Shown: piece after piece, positions 1 to 6,430 of the stretch | Position numbering within the stretch: position 1 is the stretch's first letter | Layout: each line of letters starts with the position of its first letter | Source: Gemmatimonadota bacterium | Lineage (GTDB): Bacteria; Gemmatimonadota; Gemmatimonadetes; Palauibacterales; Palauibacteraceae | Assembly (NCBI GenBank): GCA_023554435.1 | Contig: JAMJQV010000022.1 | Location: 1-6,607, forward strand | DNA: 6,607 nucleotides | Direction of reading: 5' to 3' | The notes under the pieces: generated by a model | What the model was told of the DNA's origin: nothing | The model's database searches: none | Seen by the model: only the letters and a program-made list of their open reading frames with translations | Translations under genes and position numbers: made by a program

Positions 1-1210
1 TGACATCGATCGCCTTGTCCGGGAGAAACCGGTCCGTGATGTACCGGTCCGAGAGCTTGGCGGCTGCCTGGAGCGAGCTGTCGGGCACGTTTACGTTGTG
101 GTGGTCCTCGTAGTGGCCCCGAAGGCCCTTGAGGATTTCGATCGTCTCCTCGACCGACGGGGCCTCGACGATTACGGTCTGGAAGCGCCGCTCGAGAGCG
201 CCATCCTTCTCGATGTGCTTGCGATACTCGTTGAGAGTAGAGGCCCCCACGCACTGGAGCTCGCCGCGCGCCAGGGCCGGCTTCAGCATGTTTGACGCGT
301 CGATCGCACCTTCCGCGGCGCCGGCACCCACCAGCGTATGCAACTCGTCAATGAAGAGGATTACACCTTCGTTCTGCGAAATCTCGTTGACGATGGCCTT
401 GAGCCGCTCTTCGAACTGGCCCCGGTACTTGGTGCCCGCGATCACCGCGGCCATGTCCAGAGCCAGAACACGATGGTCCTTCAGGCTGTCCGGTATGTCA
501 CCGCGGTCGATCTTCTGGGCGAGCCCCTCGACGATGGCCGTCTTTCCGACGCCAGGCTCTCCGATCAGGACAGGGTTGTTCTTCTTGCGTCGCGATAGCA
601 CTTCCATGACCCGTTCGATCTCCGCATGCCTCCCGATCGTCGGATCCAGAGCTCCCTCGTGTGCCAGGACCGTCAGATCCCTGCAGAAGTGATCCAGGGC
701 CGGAGTCTTCGACTTGGACTCCCCGCGCGGGGCAGCCGGCGGAGGAGAACTTCCCGGCTCGGCGATGGCCCCCTCGCTACCGAGTAGCTTGAGCATCTCT
801 GCCCTGGCCTCTTCCAGGCCGATCCCGAGCTCGCCCAGGACCTTGGCGGCCAGTCCCTTCTCTTCCCGCAGGAGTCCGAGCAACAGGTGTTCGGTGCCCA
901 CGTAGCTGTGATTCAACTCGCGAGCCTCTGCCATCGCGTACTCGAGCACCTTCTTGGCGCGCGTCGTGTACGGCAGCTCTCCGATCGACGCCGACGCCTT
1001 CCCCGGCCTGACGTTCTCTTCCACAAGCCTCAGGAGTTCGTCGAGATCTGCCGCCAGGCTGCGCAGCACCTCGGCCGCCACGCCGTCGCCCTCACGGATC
1101 AATCCGAGCAGGATGTGCTCGGTGCCCACGTAGTCATGCTGGAGGCGCACCGCTTCCTCGCGCGCCATCGCCAGCACTTTCCTCACACGGTCGGTGAAGT
1201 TGTAGTTCAT
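1..1210 (-). CDS. clpC: ClpC-type AAA+ unfoldase, N-terminal part (cut by the left window edge)
   Basis: ATP-dependent unfoldase that threads substrates into the ClpP protease in the cytoplasm. The window holds the first 403 residues; family members are about 810-850 long, so the middle domain remainder and second ATPase domain lie outside. Two Clp_N repeats are visible (about residues 15-66 and 91-141), each with a GTEH motif (E31 and E107). A Pro/Ala/Ser-rich linker (about 145-168) follows. The first AAA+ domain has Walker A GEPGVGKT (217-224), Walker B VILFIDE (283-289) and an arginine-finger LERRF (339-343). The coding sequence is open at the left edge after KAIDV. The start is the ATG at 1210, which overlaps the mcsB stop as TGATG. 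The double Clp_N domain and the adjacent mcsAB favour ClpC over ClpA or ClpB. As I recall, the two GTEH glutamates are the phosphoarginine-binding residues of Bacillus ClpC (E32/E106), so the receptor function looks intact. The diagnostic middle domain is not in view. Confidence 0.95.
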   Translation of the reverse strand, partial: MNYNFTDRVRKVLAMAREEAVRLQHDYVGTEHILLGLIREGDGVAAEVLRSLAADLDELLRLVEENVRPGKASASIGELPYTTRAKKVLEYAMAEARELNHSYVGTEHLLLGLLREEKGLAAKVLGELGIGLEEARAEMLKLLGSEGAIAEPGSSPPPAAPRGESKSKTPALDHFCRDLTVLAHEGALDPTIGRHAEIERVMEVLSRRKKNNPVLIGEPGVGKTAIVEGLAQKIDRGDIPDSLKDHRVLALDMAAVIAGTKYRGQFEERLKAIVNEISQNEGVILFIDELHTLVGAGAAEGAIDASNMLKPALARGELQCVGASTLNEYRKHIEKDGALERRFQTVIVEAPSVEETIEILKGLRGHYEDHHNVNVPDSSLQAAAKLSDRYITDRFLPDKAIDV

Positions 1211-1219
1211 CAACCCCCC
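1208..1219 (-). promoter_or_regulatory. mcsB/clpC TGATG stop-start junction
   Basis: A run of six G bases (1214-1219) is followed by TTGATG, where the mcsB stop and clpC start share one A. There is no clean AGGAGG-like element at normal distance, so clpC initiation probably depends on ribosomes ending mcsB translation. Confidence 0.5.
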
Positions 1220-2349
1220 GAGGGCGGTCCGTCGACCACCGTCTCATCACTGGTTCCGCCTGCGGGCGCCTGCCCGGCATCCCGCTCGTCTTTGGCTAGC
1301 TTATCCCGAACGTACGTTGCGCGACAGACATCTGCCTCCTGCTCGGACAGTCTTGCGCCCGCCGCGCGCTCCAGATGCGCGAGTTGTCCGCACACCAGGA
1401 TTTCGTTCAGCGTCTCTACCCGTGGTGAATTCAATAGTTTCAGAGACACACCCAGCCGGACGCCCGAGAGGAGATTCATCATCTCCTCCAGTCCCAGGCT
1501 GCGTGCCGCCCGGAGAATCCCATACGCCCGCCACACCTTGTCCTCCAGTACGGACGGTGCCTCCGCAAGGAGAACGCTCCGGGCGCTGCGCTCGTAGTCG
1601 ATCACCTTCCCGGTCACTCGCCCCAGGTGATCGATCAGATCCTCCTCCGTCTTGCCCAGAGTGGTCTGATTGGACACCTGAAAGAAGTTGCCGACCACCT
1701 CCGACCCCTCTCCATACAGCCCACGGTACGTCAATCCGACCTGCGAAATGCCCTCCAGAACCTTGGAGATCTCCTTGGTGAGGACCAGGCCCGGAATGTG
1801 GATGAGCACGGACGCTCGAAGTCCCGTCCCGACGTTGGTCGGGCACGCGGTGAGGAACCCGAACTGGTGGTGGAAGGCGAGCGGAAGGAGCGCCCCGATC
1901 TCCTCGTCCAGCCGGTCCACCTGGCGCCAGGCCGCCTCGAGAGCCAGACCACCCACGAGGGCCTGCAGCCTCAGATGGTCCTCCTCGTTGACCATCACTC
2001 CGCAGGAGCTGTCCGGTGCGAGGACCAGGGCTGAGCTGGACGGTCCCCGGCTGGTGGCCAGGAGGTCGCGGCTGATGAGGTGCCGCTCGACCAGGATCTC
2101 CCGGTCTACCGGGTCGAGAGAATCCACTTCCCAGAAGGACCCACCCTCCAGCGACTCCACGTGATCGGCCGCCGCTCTCATTCTCTCGACCACATCGGCC
2201 CGTTCCTCGGCTCCGGCACGTCCGGGAAACGGAAACCCCTGAAGATTGCGCGCGACCCGCACGCGAGAGGAGAGAACGATCTCGGCTTCGCCTCCCCCAC
2301 GAATCCAGTCCAGTCCGCGATCGTCCAGCGGCACCGCATCCTGGATCAT
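1210..2349 (-). CDS. mcsB: McsB protein-arginine kinase
   Basis: Guanidino-kinase-fold enzyme of 379 residues that phosphorylates arginines in proteins, marking them for ClpC-ClpP. Family hallmarks are in order: phosphate-binding SSRVRVARN (27-35), NEEDH (121-125) with the catalytic acid pair E122/E123, [12 protein letters not shown] (169-180), YGEGSE (212-217) with the second catalytic glutamate E214, and [12 protein letters not shown] (226-237). The N-terminal substrate-specificity domain of creatine kinases is missing, as expected for McsB. In the C-terminal domain the allosteric phosphoarginine pocket, RDxxRA in Bacillus, reads ADVCRA (339-344): the first Arg is Ala, while Asp and the second Arg remain. 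The last 27 or so residues are a Gly/Pro/Asp-rich tail without recognisable structure. The ATG shares ATGA with the mcsA stop, and GGAG lies 8 nt upstream (2358-2361), so translation is probably coupled. Function is confident from the intact active site; whether it is regulated as in Bacillus is uncertain. Confidence 0.96.
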   Translation of the reverse strand: MIQDAVPLDDRGLDWIRGGGEAEIVLSSRVRVARNLQGFPFPGRAGAEERADVVERMRAAADHVESLEGGSFWEVDSLDPVDREILVERHLISRDLLATSRGPSSSALVLAPDSSCGVMVNEEDHLRLQALVGGLALEAAWRQVDRLDEEIGALLPLAFHHQFGFLTACPTNVGTGLRASVLIHIPGLVLTKEISKVLEGISQVGLTYRGLYGEGSEVVGNFFQVSNQTTLGKTEEDLIDHLGRVTGKVIDYERSARSVLLAEAPSVLEDKVWRAYGILRAARSLGLEEMMNLLSGVRLGVSLKLLNSPRVETLNEILVCGQLAHLERAAGARLSEQEADVCRATYVRDKLAKDERDAGQAPAGGTSDETVVDGPPSGG

Positions 2350-2855
2350 CCCTGCGTCTCCATGTCGTGGATGCGGTCTCGCAACTCAGCCGCCGTCTCG
2401 AAGTCTTCAGTCTCAATCGCCCGCTTCAGCCGGCGCCGCATCGATGAAAGCTGCCCCAGGCGGTCCGTGATATCCGATGCCTCGCTGAGATACAGTTTCC
2501 CGGCGTGCTGAGACGATCCGTGAATCCGGCGCAGAAGGCCTCGAAGCTGAGTCTCGAAGTGCACGTAGCACTGCGAACAGCCGACCCGGCCGGCCTTTCG
2601 AAAGTCCGCGGCCGAGATCCCGCAGAACGGACAGGGCTCCGAGGGATCGGAAATGGGTGTCTGCGGACCTGGTGAGCCGAGCTGGCCGAGAAAGTCTGCG
2701 AGTGGAGGCGTGTCGGCGACCGTCTCCGCCGCCTCGGCAGAAATGCCCCGCTGGTTGGCGCAACTGACGCACAAGTGAACGGACCGCATTTCCTCGGCTT
2801 CGATCGAGGTCAGGTGGACCTCGGCTTCCTGTTTCTGGCAGTCGTCACAGAGCAT
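2346..2855 (-). CDS. mcsA: McsA-like zinc-binding activator of McsB, with UVR motif
   Basis: Small cytoplasmic partner protein of 169 residues (Bacillus McsA is about 185). Four CxxC pairs are visible: C3/C6, C29/C32, C75/C78 and C93/C96, as expected for two zinc-binding modules. A stretch rich in Ala, Pro and Ser (about 39-74) separates the two halves. The C-terminal part (about 134-168) is a charged helical UVR motif of the kind shared by UvrB, UvrC and McsA, including DFETAAELRDRI (151-162). In Bacillus McsA binds McsB and stimulates its kinase activity; this is inferred here from the domain layout and the directly following mcsB. The ATG at 2855 lies 7 nt after the lolD stop. A GGAG (2868-2871) is 12 nt upstream, rather distant, so reinitiation after lolD is possible. 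The start is supported by the MLCDDC zinc knuckle sitting at the extreme N-terminus, as in other McsA proteins. Annotation pipelines often call such genes 'UvrB/UvrC motif-containing protein'. Confidence 0.92.
   Translation of the reverse strand: MLCDDCQKQEAEVHLTSIEAEEMRSVHLCVSCANQRGISAEAAETVADTPPLADFLGQLGSPGPQTPISDPSEPCPFCGISAADFRKAGRVGCSQCYVHFETQLRGLLRRIHGSSQHAGKLYLSEASDITDRLGQLSSMRRRLKRAIETEDFETAAELRDRIHDMETQG
2358..2361 (-). promoter_or_regulatory. Ribosome-binding site of mcsB (GGAG)
   Basis: GGAG within the penultimate mcsA codons sits 8 nt before the mcsB ATG at 2349. Together with the ATGA overlap it supports this start and translational coupling to mcsA. Confidence 0.55.
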
Positions 2856-2862
2856 TCTGCGC

Positions 2863-3603
2863 TCAGTCTCCCCCGGCTTGCGGATCTTCGTGAGGTTCGG
2901 CCAACTCGAGGACGCCCGACGAGAGGCGCAAGATGCGATCCGTGCGCGAGGCCAAAGCCGTATTGTGGGTCACGACTACCATGGCCGTCCCGTGATCGCG
3001 GACGAGGTCGAACAATACATCGTGAAGAACTTCGCTGGTGTCCAGGTCGAGATTGCCCGAGGGCTCATCGGCGAGGAGGACCGGAGGTTCGTTGGCCAGT
3101 GCCCGCGCGGTCGCCACCCGCTGTTGCTCCCCACCGGACAGCTTGGCCGGAACGTGCCCTGAGCGATCCGCCAATCCGACCTGGTCCAGTAGCTCCAACG
3201 CGCGTTTGCGAGCTGCGGGACGCGAGGTCCCCGCGATCAGCTGCGGCATCATGACATTCTCGAGGGCGGTGAAGTCTCTCAGCAGGTGGTGGAACTGGAA
3301 CACGAAGCCCACGTAGCGATTTCGGACCCGCGCCAGTTGGACGTCATCCAGGTTGGCGACATCCCTTCCCCCCAGCGCAATGCGCCCGGACGACGGCAAG
3401 TCCAGGCCGCCCAGGATATGCAGCAGTGTGGACTTCCCCGACCCACTCGGCCCGACGATGGATACGGTCTCGCCGCGACCGAGACGGAGGTCCACGCCGC
3501 GAAGCACCCGTATCACATTGCCATCGGCTCCGTCGAAATTCCGCTCGACGCCGACGGCCTCGACGGCGGCGGATGACCCCGGGCCGCTCGTCAGGTCACT
3601 CAT
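2863..3603 (-). CDS. lolD: Lipoprotein-releasing ABC transporter ATPase LolD
   Basis: ATP-binding subunit, 246 residues, energising release of outer-membrane-destined lipoproteins from the inner membrane to LolA. All ABC motifs are intact: Walker A GPSGSGKS (51-58), Q-loop glutamine Q103 in VFQFHHLL, signature LSGGEQQRVA (155-164), Walker B VLLADEP with catalytic E180, D-loop GNLD (183-186) and switch histidine H213. The FQFHHLL...FTALENV stretch (102-117) is typical of LolD within the MacB/LolD/FtsE branch. The immediately upstream permease gene supports LolD over MacB or FtsE. The ATG overlaps the permease stop by 8 nt (ATGAGTGA), and a GGAGG lies 9 nt upstream inside the permease gene. About 15 residues precede the first conserved strand, which is normal. 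The C-terminal 15 residues are acidic and not conserved. Confidence 0.94.
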   Translation of the reverse strand: MSDLTSGPGSSAAVEAVGVERNFDGADGNVIRVLRGVDLRLGRGETVSIVGPSGSGKSTLLHILGGLDLPSSGRIALGGRDVANLDDVQLARVRNRYVGFVFQFHHLLRDFTALENVMMPQLIAGTSRPAARKRALELLDQVGLADRSGHVPAKLSGGEQQRVATARALANEPPVLLADEPSGNLDLDTSEVLHDVLFDLVRDHGTAMVVVTHNTALASRTDRILRLSSGVLELAEPHEDPQAGGD

Positions 3604-4882
3604 GGCGGATGGCCTCCACCGGGGTGTAGTCCGCGGCTCGCCGCGCCGGATAGATCGTTGCCAGGAACGCGATGGACAGGGACGCGAGCACTATGAAGCC
3701 GACATCGAGCAGGTTGGTGTCGACCGGAAGGTGGTCGATGAAGTAGACGTCACCCGGGAGGGTGATGAACTGGTACCGGTCCAGCAGCCACGACAGCGTG
3801 AGCCCCAGGCCGGTCCCGACGGTCGTGCCCACCAGCCCGATCACGACACCTTGCAGGACGAACACGCGCGTGATGTCGGCCGCCGTGAGACCCATCGCAC
3901 GCATGATCCCGATCTCCCGGACCTTGTCGGTCACGACCATGATCAGAGTCGACACGATGTTGAATGATGCCACCAGGACGATCAGCAGGAGGATGATGCC
4001 CATGGCGAACTTCTCGAGCTTGAGCGCCGAGAACAGGCTGGCGTTCTGTCTCTGCCAGTCGTCGACGGAGTACGGAAACCCGAGGGAGTCCCTGATCCGG
4101 GATGCCACCTCGCCACTGTTCCAGGGATCCCGGACATTGAACTCGACTCCGGTGACCGCGCGCCCCATGCGAAGCAGGCTCTGGGCGGATTCCAGGTGCA
4201 CGTAGGCGAACTTCGTATCGTACTGGTAGAGGCCGGTCTCGAAGAGCCCCGTGACCTCATACAATCGCATTTGCGGCTGGATGCCGGTCGGCGTCAGATC
4301 CGCACCCTGGAACGAAACGACCGTGACGGTCTTGCCCGGATACAGGTTCAGGCGGTTGGCGAGGGTGGTACCGAGGACGATTCCCGGCCGACCGGACTCG
4401 GTCTCGCCAAACGGCATCGTTCCCGAGGTGAGATGCTCATCCACTTCCGTCACGGAAAGTGATGCCGAGTCGTCCGCCAGGCCACGGAGTACGGCGCCCT
4501 CCGCATAGCTGCCCCCGGGCACGTTCAGGCCCACTTCGGTATAGATGAAGGGGGCGGCGCCGGTGACGTCCGGATCCTCCAGTACCCGGCGCAACACCGA
4601 TTCCCAACTCTCCATCCGGACGGCTTCTCCGATTTCCAGCACCATGCCGTGGGAGTTCGCGCCGAGGATCTTCTCTCGCAGATCGGTTTGCAGCCCCGAC
4701 ATCACGCCGATGACGACGATCAGAGCCATCACCCCAACCGAGACCCCCCCGATCGCAATCAGGGTGATCATCGACAGGAAGCCCCTGCCCCGCCGACTCG
4801 ACAGGTATCGCCGAGCGACGAACCAGTGAAGGGCCCGGTCCGTGCGCCTTGTCCGCACGGTACCCTCAGTCGGATTCATCAT
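3596..4882 (-). CDS. LolC/LolE-family lipoprotein-releasing permease
   Basis: Inner-membrane permease of the FtsX/MacB superfamily, 428 residues, partner of the downstream LolD. The topology is the LolC/E one: TM1 about residues 37-61, a large periplasmic domain (about 62-290), TM2 about 293-317, TM3 about 340-367 and TM4 about 392-411. Family-typical stretches include the N-terminal ARRYLSSRRGRGFLS (23-37), GLFETGLYQYDTKFAYV (212-228), LFSALKLEKF (283-292), IGIMRAMG (324-331, cytoplasmic coupling region) and the C-terminal YPARRAADYTPVEAIRHE (411-428). E. coli has paired LolC and LolE; only one permease is here, so it may form a homodimer like LolF, or have a second partner elsewhere. I therefore give no symbol. 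The start is uncertain: ATG at 4882 or 4879 overlaps the lysS end, while an in-frame GTG at 4858 has a better placed GAGGG. A chemoreceptor or efflux (MacB) role is unlikely given LolD. Confidence 0.93.
   Translation of the reverse strand: MMNPTEGTVRTRRTDRALHWFVARRYLSSRRGRGFLSMITLIAIGGVSVGVMALIVVIGVMSGLQTDLREKILGANSHGMVLEIGEAVRMESWESVLRRVLEDPDVTGAAPFIYTEVGLNVPGGSYAEGAVLRGLADDSASLSVTEVDEHLTSGTMPFGETESGRPGIVLGTTLANRLNLYPGKTVTVVSFQGADLTPTGIQPQMRLYEVTGLFETGLYQYDTKFAYVHLESAQSLLRMGRAVTGVEFNVRDPWNSGEVASRIRDSLGFPYSVDDWQRQNASLFSALKLEKFAMGIILLLIVLVASFNIVSTLIMVVTDKVREIGIMRAMGLTAADITRVFVLQGVVIGLVGTTVGTGLGLTLSWLLDRYQFITLPGDVYFIDHLPVDTNLLDVGFIVLASLSIAFLATIYPARRAADYTPVEAIRHE
3613..3617 (-). promoter_or_regulatory. 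Strong ribosome-binding site of lolD (GGAGG)
   Basis: GGAGG inside the permease 3' end lies 9 nt before the lolD ATG at 3603. This is the best Shine-Dalgarno match at any junction in the window and it fixes the lolD start. The organism evidently uses anti-Shine-Dalgarno pairing. Confidence 0.7.
4863..4867 (-). promoter_or_regulatory. GAGGG before an alternative GTG start of the Lol permease
   Basis: GAGGG overlaps the lysS TGA stop and lies 4 nt before an in-frame GTG at 4858. Starting there would shorten the permease by 8 residues, remove the overlap with lysS and leave a 7-nt gap. The cytoplasmic segment and TM1 would be unaffected. Confidence 0.4.
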
Positions 4883-6428
4883 CCCTCATGATTGGATAGA
4901 GGATGACCTCGCGGATCGTGGGCCGGTCCGTGAGGAGCATCACGAGCCGGTCGACGCCCAGACCGAGCCCGCCCGTGGGAGGGAGCCCGTACTCCAGGGC
5001 CCTGACGTAGTCCTCGTCCAGGCTCTGGGCTTCCTCATCCCCGGCCGCCCGCTGTTCCACCTGATTCGCGAAACGCTCCCATTGGTCGATGGGGTCGTTC
5101 AACTCGCTGAATGCATTCACCAGTTCGGTGCCGGCCACGATGACCTCAAAGCGCTCGGCCAGACCCGGGTCTCCCCGCTTGGGTTTGGCCAGAGGGCTCA
5201 TCTCGATCGGGTAATCGAACACGATGGTCGGATTGACGAGTTCGGGCTCGACCCACTCGGAGAAGATCACATCGAGCAACTTGGTGCGACTCAAGGTGTC
5301 CGCGTCGCTCCGGCCCGCATCACGCACTCGCTGCCGAAGCTCCTCCGTATCAGCGGATCGAGCGTCGAAGCCGGCATAGTTCTCGATCGCCTCGAAGAAC
5401 GGTATCCGTTTCCAGGGGCGTGAGAGGTCGACGGCATGACCGTCATAGGAGATCTGCAGCTCGTCGTTCACGGCCGCCGCGGCTACGGTGACCAGCTCCT
5501 CGGCCGTGTCCATCATCGTCAGGTAGTCCGCGTACGCCCGGTAGAGTTCGAGCATCGTGAATTCGGGATTGTGAGTCCGGTCGATGCCCTCGTTCCTGAA
5601 GTTCTTTGAAATCTCGTACACCCGGTCCAGCTGGCCCACGATCAAACGCTTCAGGTACAGCTCGTCCGCAATTCGCAGGAATAGAGTGCGGCCCAGCGAA
5701 TGATGATGGGTCGTAAATGGGCGGGCGAACGCTCCGCCATAGAGAGGCTGGAGTACCGGCGTCTCCACCTCGAGGTATCCCTCCCCATCCAGCTTCGCGC
5801 GGAGGGCGGAGATGATCCGGGCCCTCGTAACGAAAACGGCCCGAACGTCCGGGTTGACGGCGAGGTCCGCGTAGCGTTGCCGGTATCGACTCTCGACATC
5901 GGCAAACCCGCTGTGGACCACGGATTCCCCTTCATCGGTGATCTCGGTCTTGCCGAGCGGGAGGGGACGCATGGACTTGGCCAGTAGTTCGAGCACCTCG
6001 ACCCGGACCGTAACCTCGCCCGTGCGGGTGCGGAACAACTCCCCTTCCACCCCGATCCAGTCGCCCAGATCGAGCAGGCCTTGAACCTCGCGCTCGAGTT
6101 CGCTCAGGTCGTTCCGGCGAAAATACACCTGGAGTCGTCCCGACCGGTCTCCGAGATGAGCGAAGGCACTCTTCCCCATGTCGCGAAGCGACTCGAGCCG
6201 GCCGGCGATTCGCACTCGGGTCCCCTCCTCACCGTCCTGGTATGCGGCGAGAGCGGAGCCGAGATCGTGGGTCGCATCAAAGGAGTAGGAGTAGGCCGGC
6301 ACCCACAGGTCCCGAAGCTTCTCGAGCTTGGCAAACCGATCCCGTATCGGCTTCGGCCTTTCTGCCGCCGAGTACCACTCCCCGATGGGTAGACCGTCGC
6401 GCAGACCGGTGGAGTCCTTGGAGTTCAC
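4866..6428 (-). CDS. lysS: Lysyl-tRNA synthetase, class II
   Basis: Cytoplasmic enzyme charging tRNA(Lys) with lysine using ATP; 520 residues from the chosen GTG, near the family's usual 490-510. An N-terminal OB-fold anticodon-binding domain (about 55-150, including RVRIAGRLESLRDMGKSAF) precedes the class II core. Motif 1 region is about 199-225 (GYLEVETPVLQP). Motif 2 is FRNEGIDRTHNPEFTMLE (277-294) and motif 3 GLPPTGGLGLGVDRLVMLL (481-499). Lysine-site candidates E256 (ADELYLK) and the NAFSELNDP loop (438-446) are present. About 12 extra residues lie between PLP (155-157) and RYRQRY (181-186) relative to the E. coli enzyme. The reading frame stays open upstream to an ATG at 6584, but those 52 codons overlap prfB in another frame and resemble no synthetase. 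The GTG at 6428, 2 nt after the prfB stop and preceded by AGGAAAGGGG, is therefore the likely start. The gene ends inside the next gene's possible start region (17-nt overlap). Confidence 0.96.
   Translation of the reverse strand: MNSKDSTGLRDGLPIGEWYSAAERPKPIRDRFAKLEKLRDLWVPAYSYSFDATHDLGSALAAYQDGEEGTRVRIAGRLESLRDMGKSAFAHLGDRSGRLQVYFRRNDLSELEREVQGLLDLGDWIGVEGELFRTRTGEVTVRVEVLELLAKSMRPLPLGKTEITDEGESVVHSGFADVESRYRQRYADLAVNPDVRAVFVTRARIISALRAKLDGEGYLEVETPVLQPLYGGAFARPFTTHHHSLGRTLFLRIADELYLKRLIVGQLDRVYEISKNFRNEGIDRTHNPEFTMLELYRAYADYLTMMDTAEELVTVAAAAVNDELQISYDGHAVDLSRPWKRIPFFEAIENYAGFDARSADTEELRQRVRDAGRSDADTLSRTKLLDVIFSEWVEPELVNPTIVFDYPIEMSPLAKPKRGDPGLAERFEVIVAGTELVNAFSELNDPIDQWERFANQVEQRAAGDEEAQSLDEDYVRALEYGLPPTGGLGLGVDRLVMLLTDRPTIREVILYPIMRDDESD
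4883..4887 (-). promoter_or_regulatory. GAGGG abutting the ATG pair of the Lol permease
   Basis: GAGGG lies directly against the ATG at 4882 (0-nt spacer) and 3 nt before the second ATG at 4879. Both spacings are shorter than normal, which weakens these starts unless translation is coupled to lysS termination. Confidence 0.35.
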
Positions 6429-6430
6429 GT

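Noticed and set aside
129..692. Plus-strand open frame (187 codons) opposite the first ClpC ATPase domain
   Set aside because: The minus-strand frame here encodes the Walker A and B motifs of ClpC. The plus-strand product resembles nothing and has a biased Ser/Arg composition.
891..1133. Exact 15-bp direct repeat tcggtgcccacgtag at 891-905 and 1119-1133
   Set aside because: The copies are 228 nt apart and encode the matching YVGTE segments of the two Clp_N repeats. It reflects the internal protein repeat, not a mobile or regulatory repeat.
887..1597. Long plus-strand open frame (236 codons) opposite clpC and mcsB
   Set aside because: It lies antisense to two clearly conserved genes, and its translation is Arg/Ser-rich without recognisable domains. 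It is typical chance open frame in GC-rich DNA.
1301..2416. Minus-strand open frame (371 codons) overlapping mcsB in another frame
   Set aside because: It is a frame-shifted shadow of mcsB, rich in Gly, Arg and Ser. The true mcsB frame holds all family motifs.
2346..2460. UVR motif suggesting a UvrB/UvrC DNA-repair protein
   Set aside because: The protein is only 169 residues, has four CxxC pairs and no helicase or nuclease domain, and sits directly before mcsB. McsA explains all of it.
2863..4882. Possible MacAB-type macrolide exporter or FtsEX pair
   Set aside because: The ATPase is separate from the permease, has LolD-type FQFHHLL sequence, and the permease has LolC/E-specific stretches. 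No MacA-like adaptor is adjacent, and the permease is too long and too Lol-like for FtsX.
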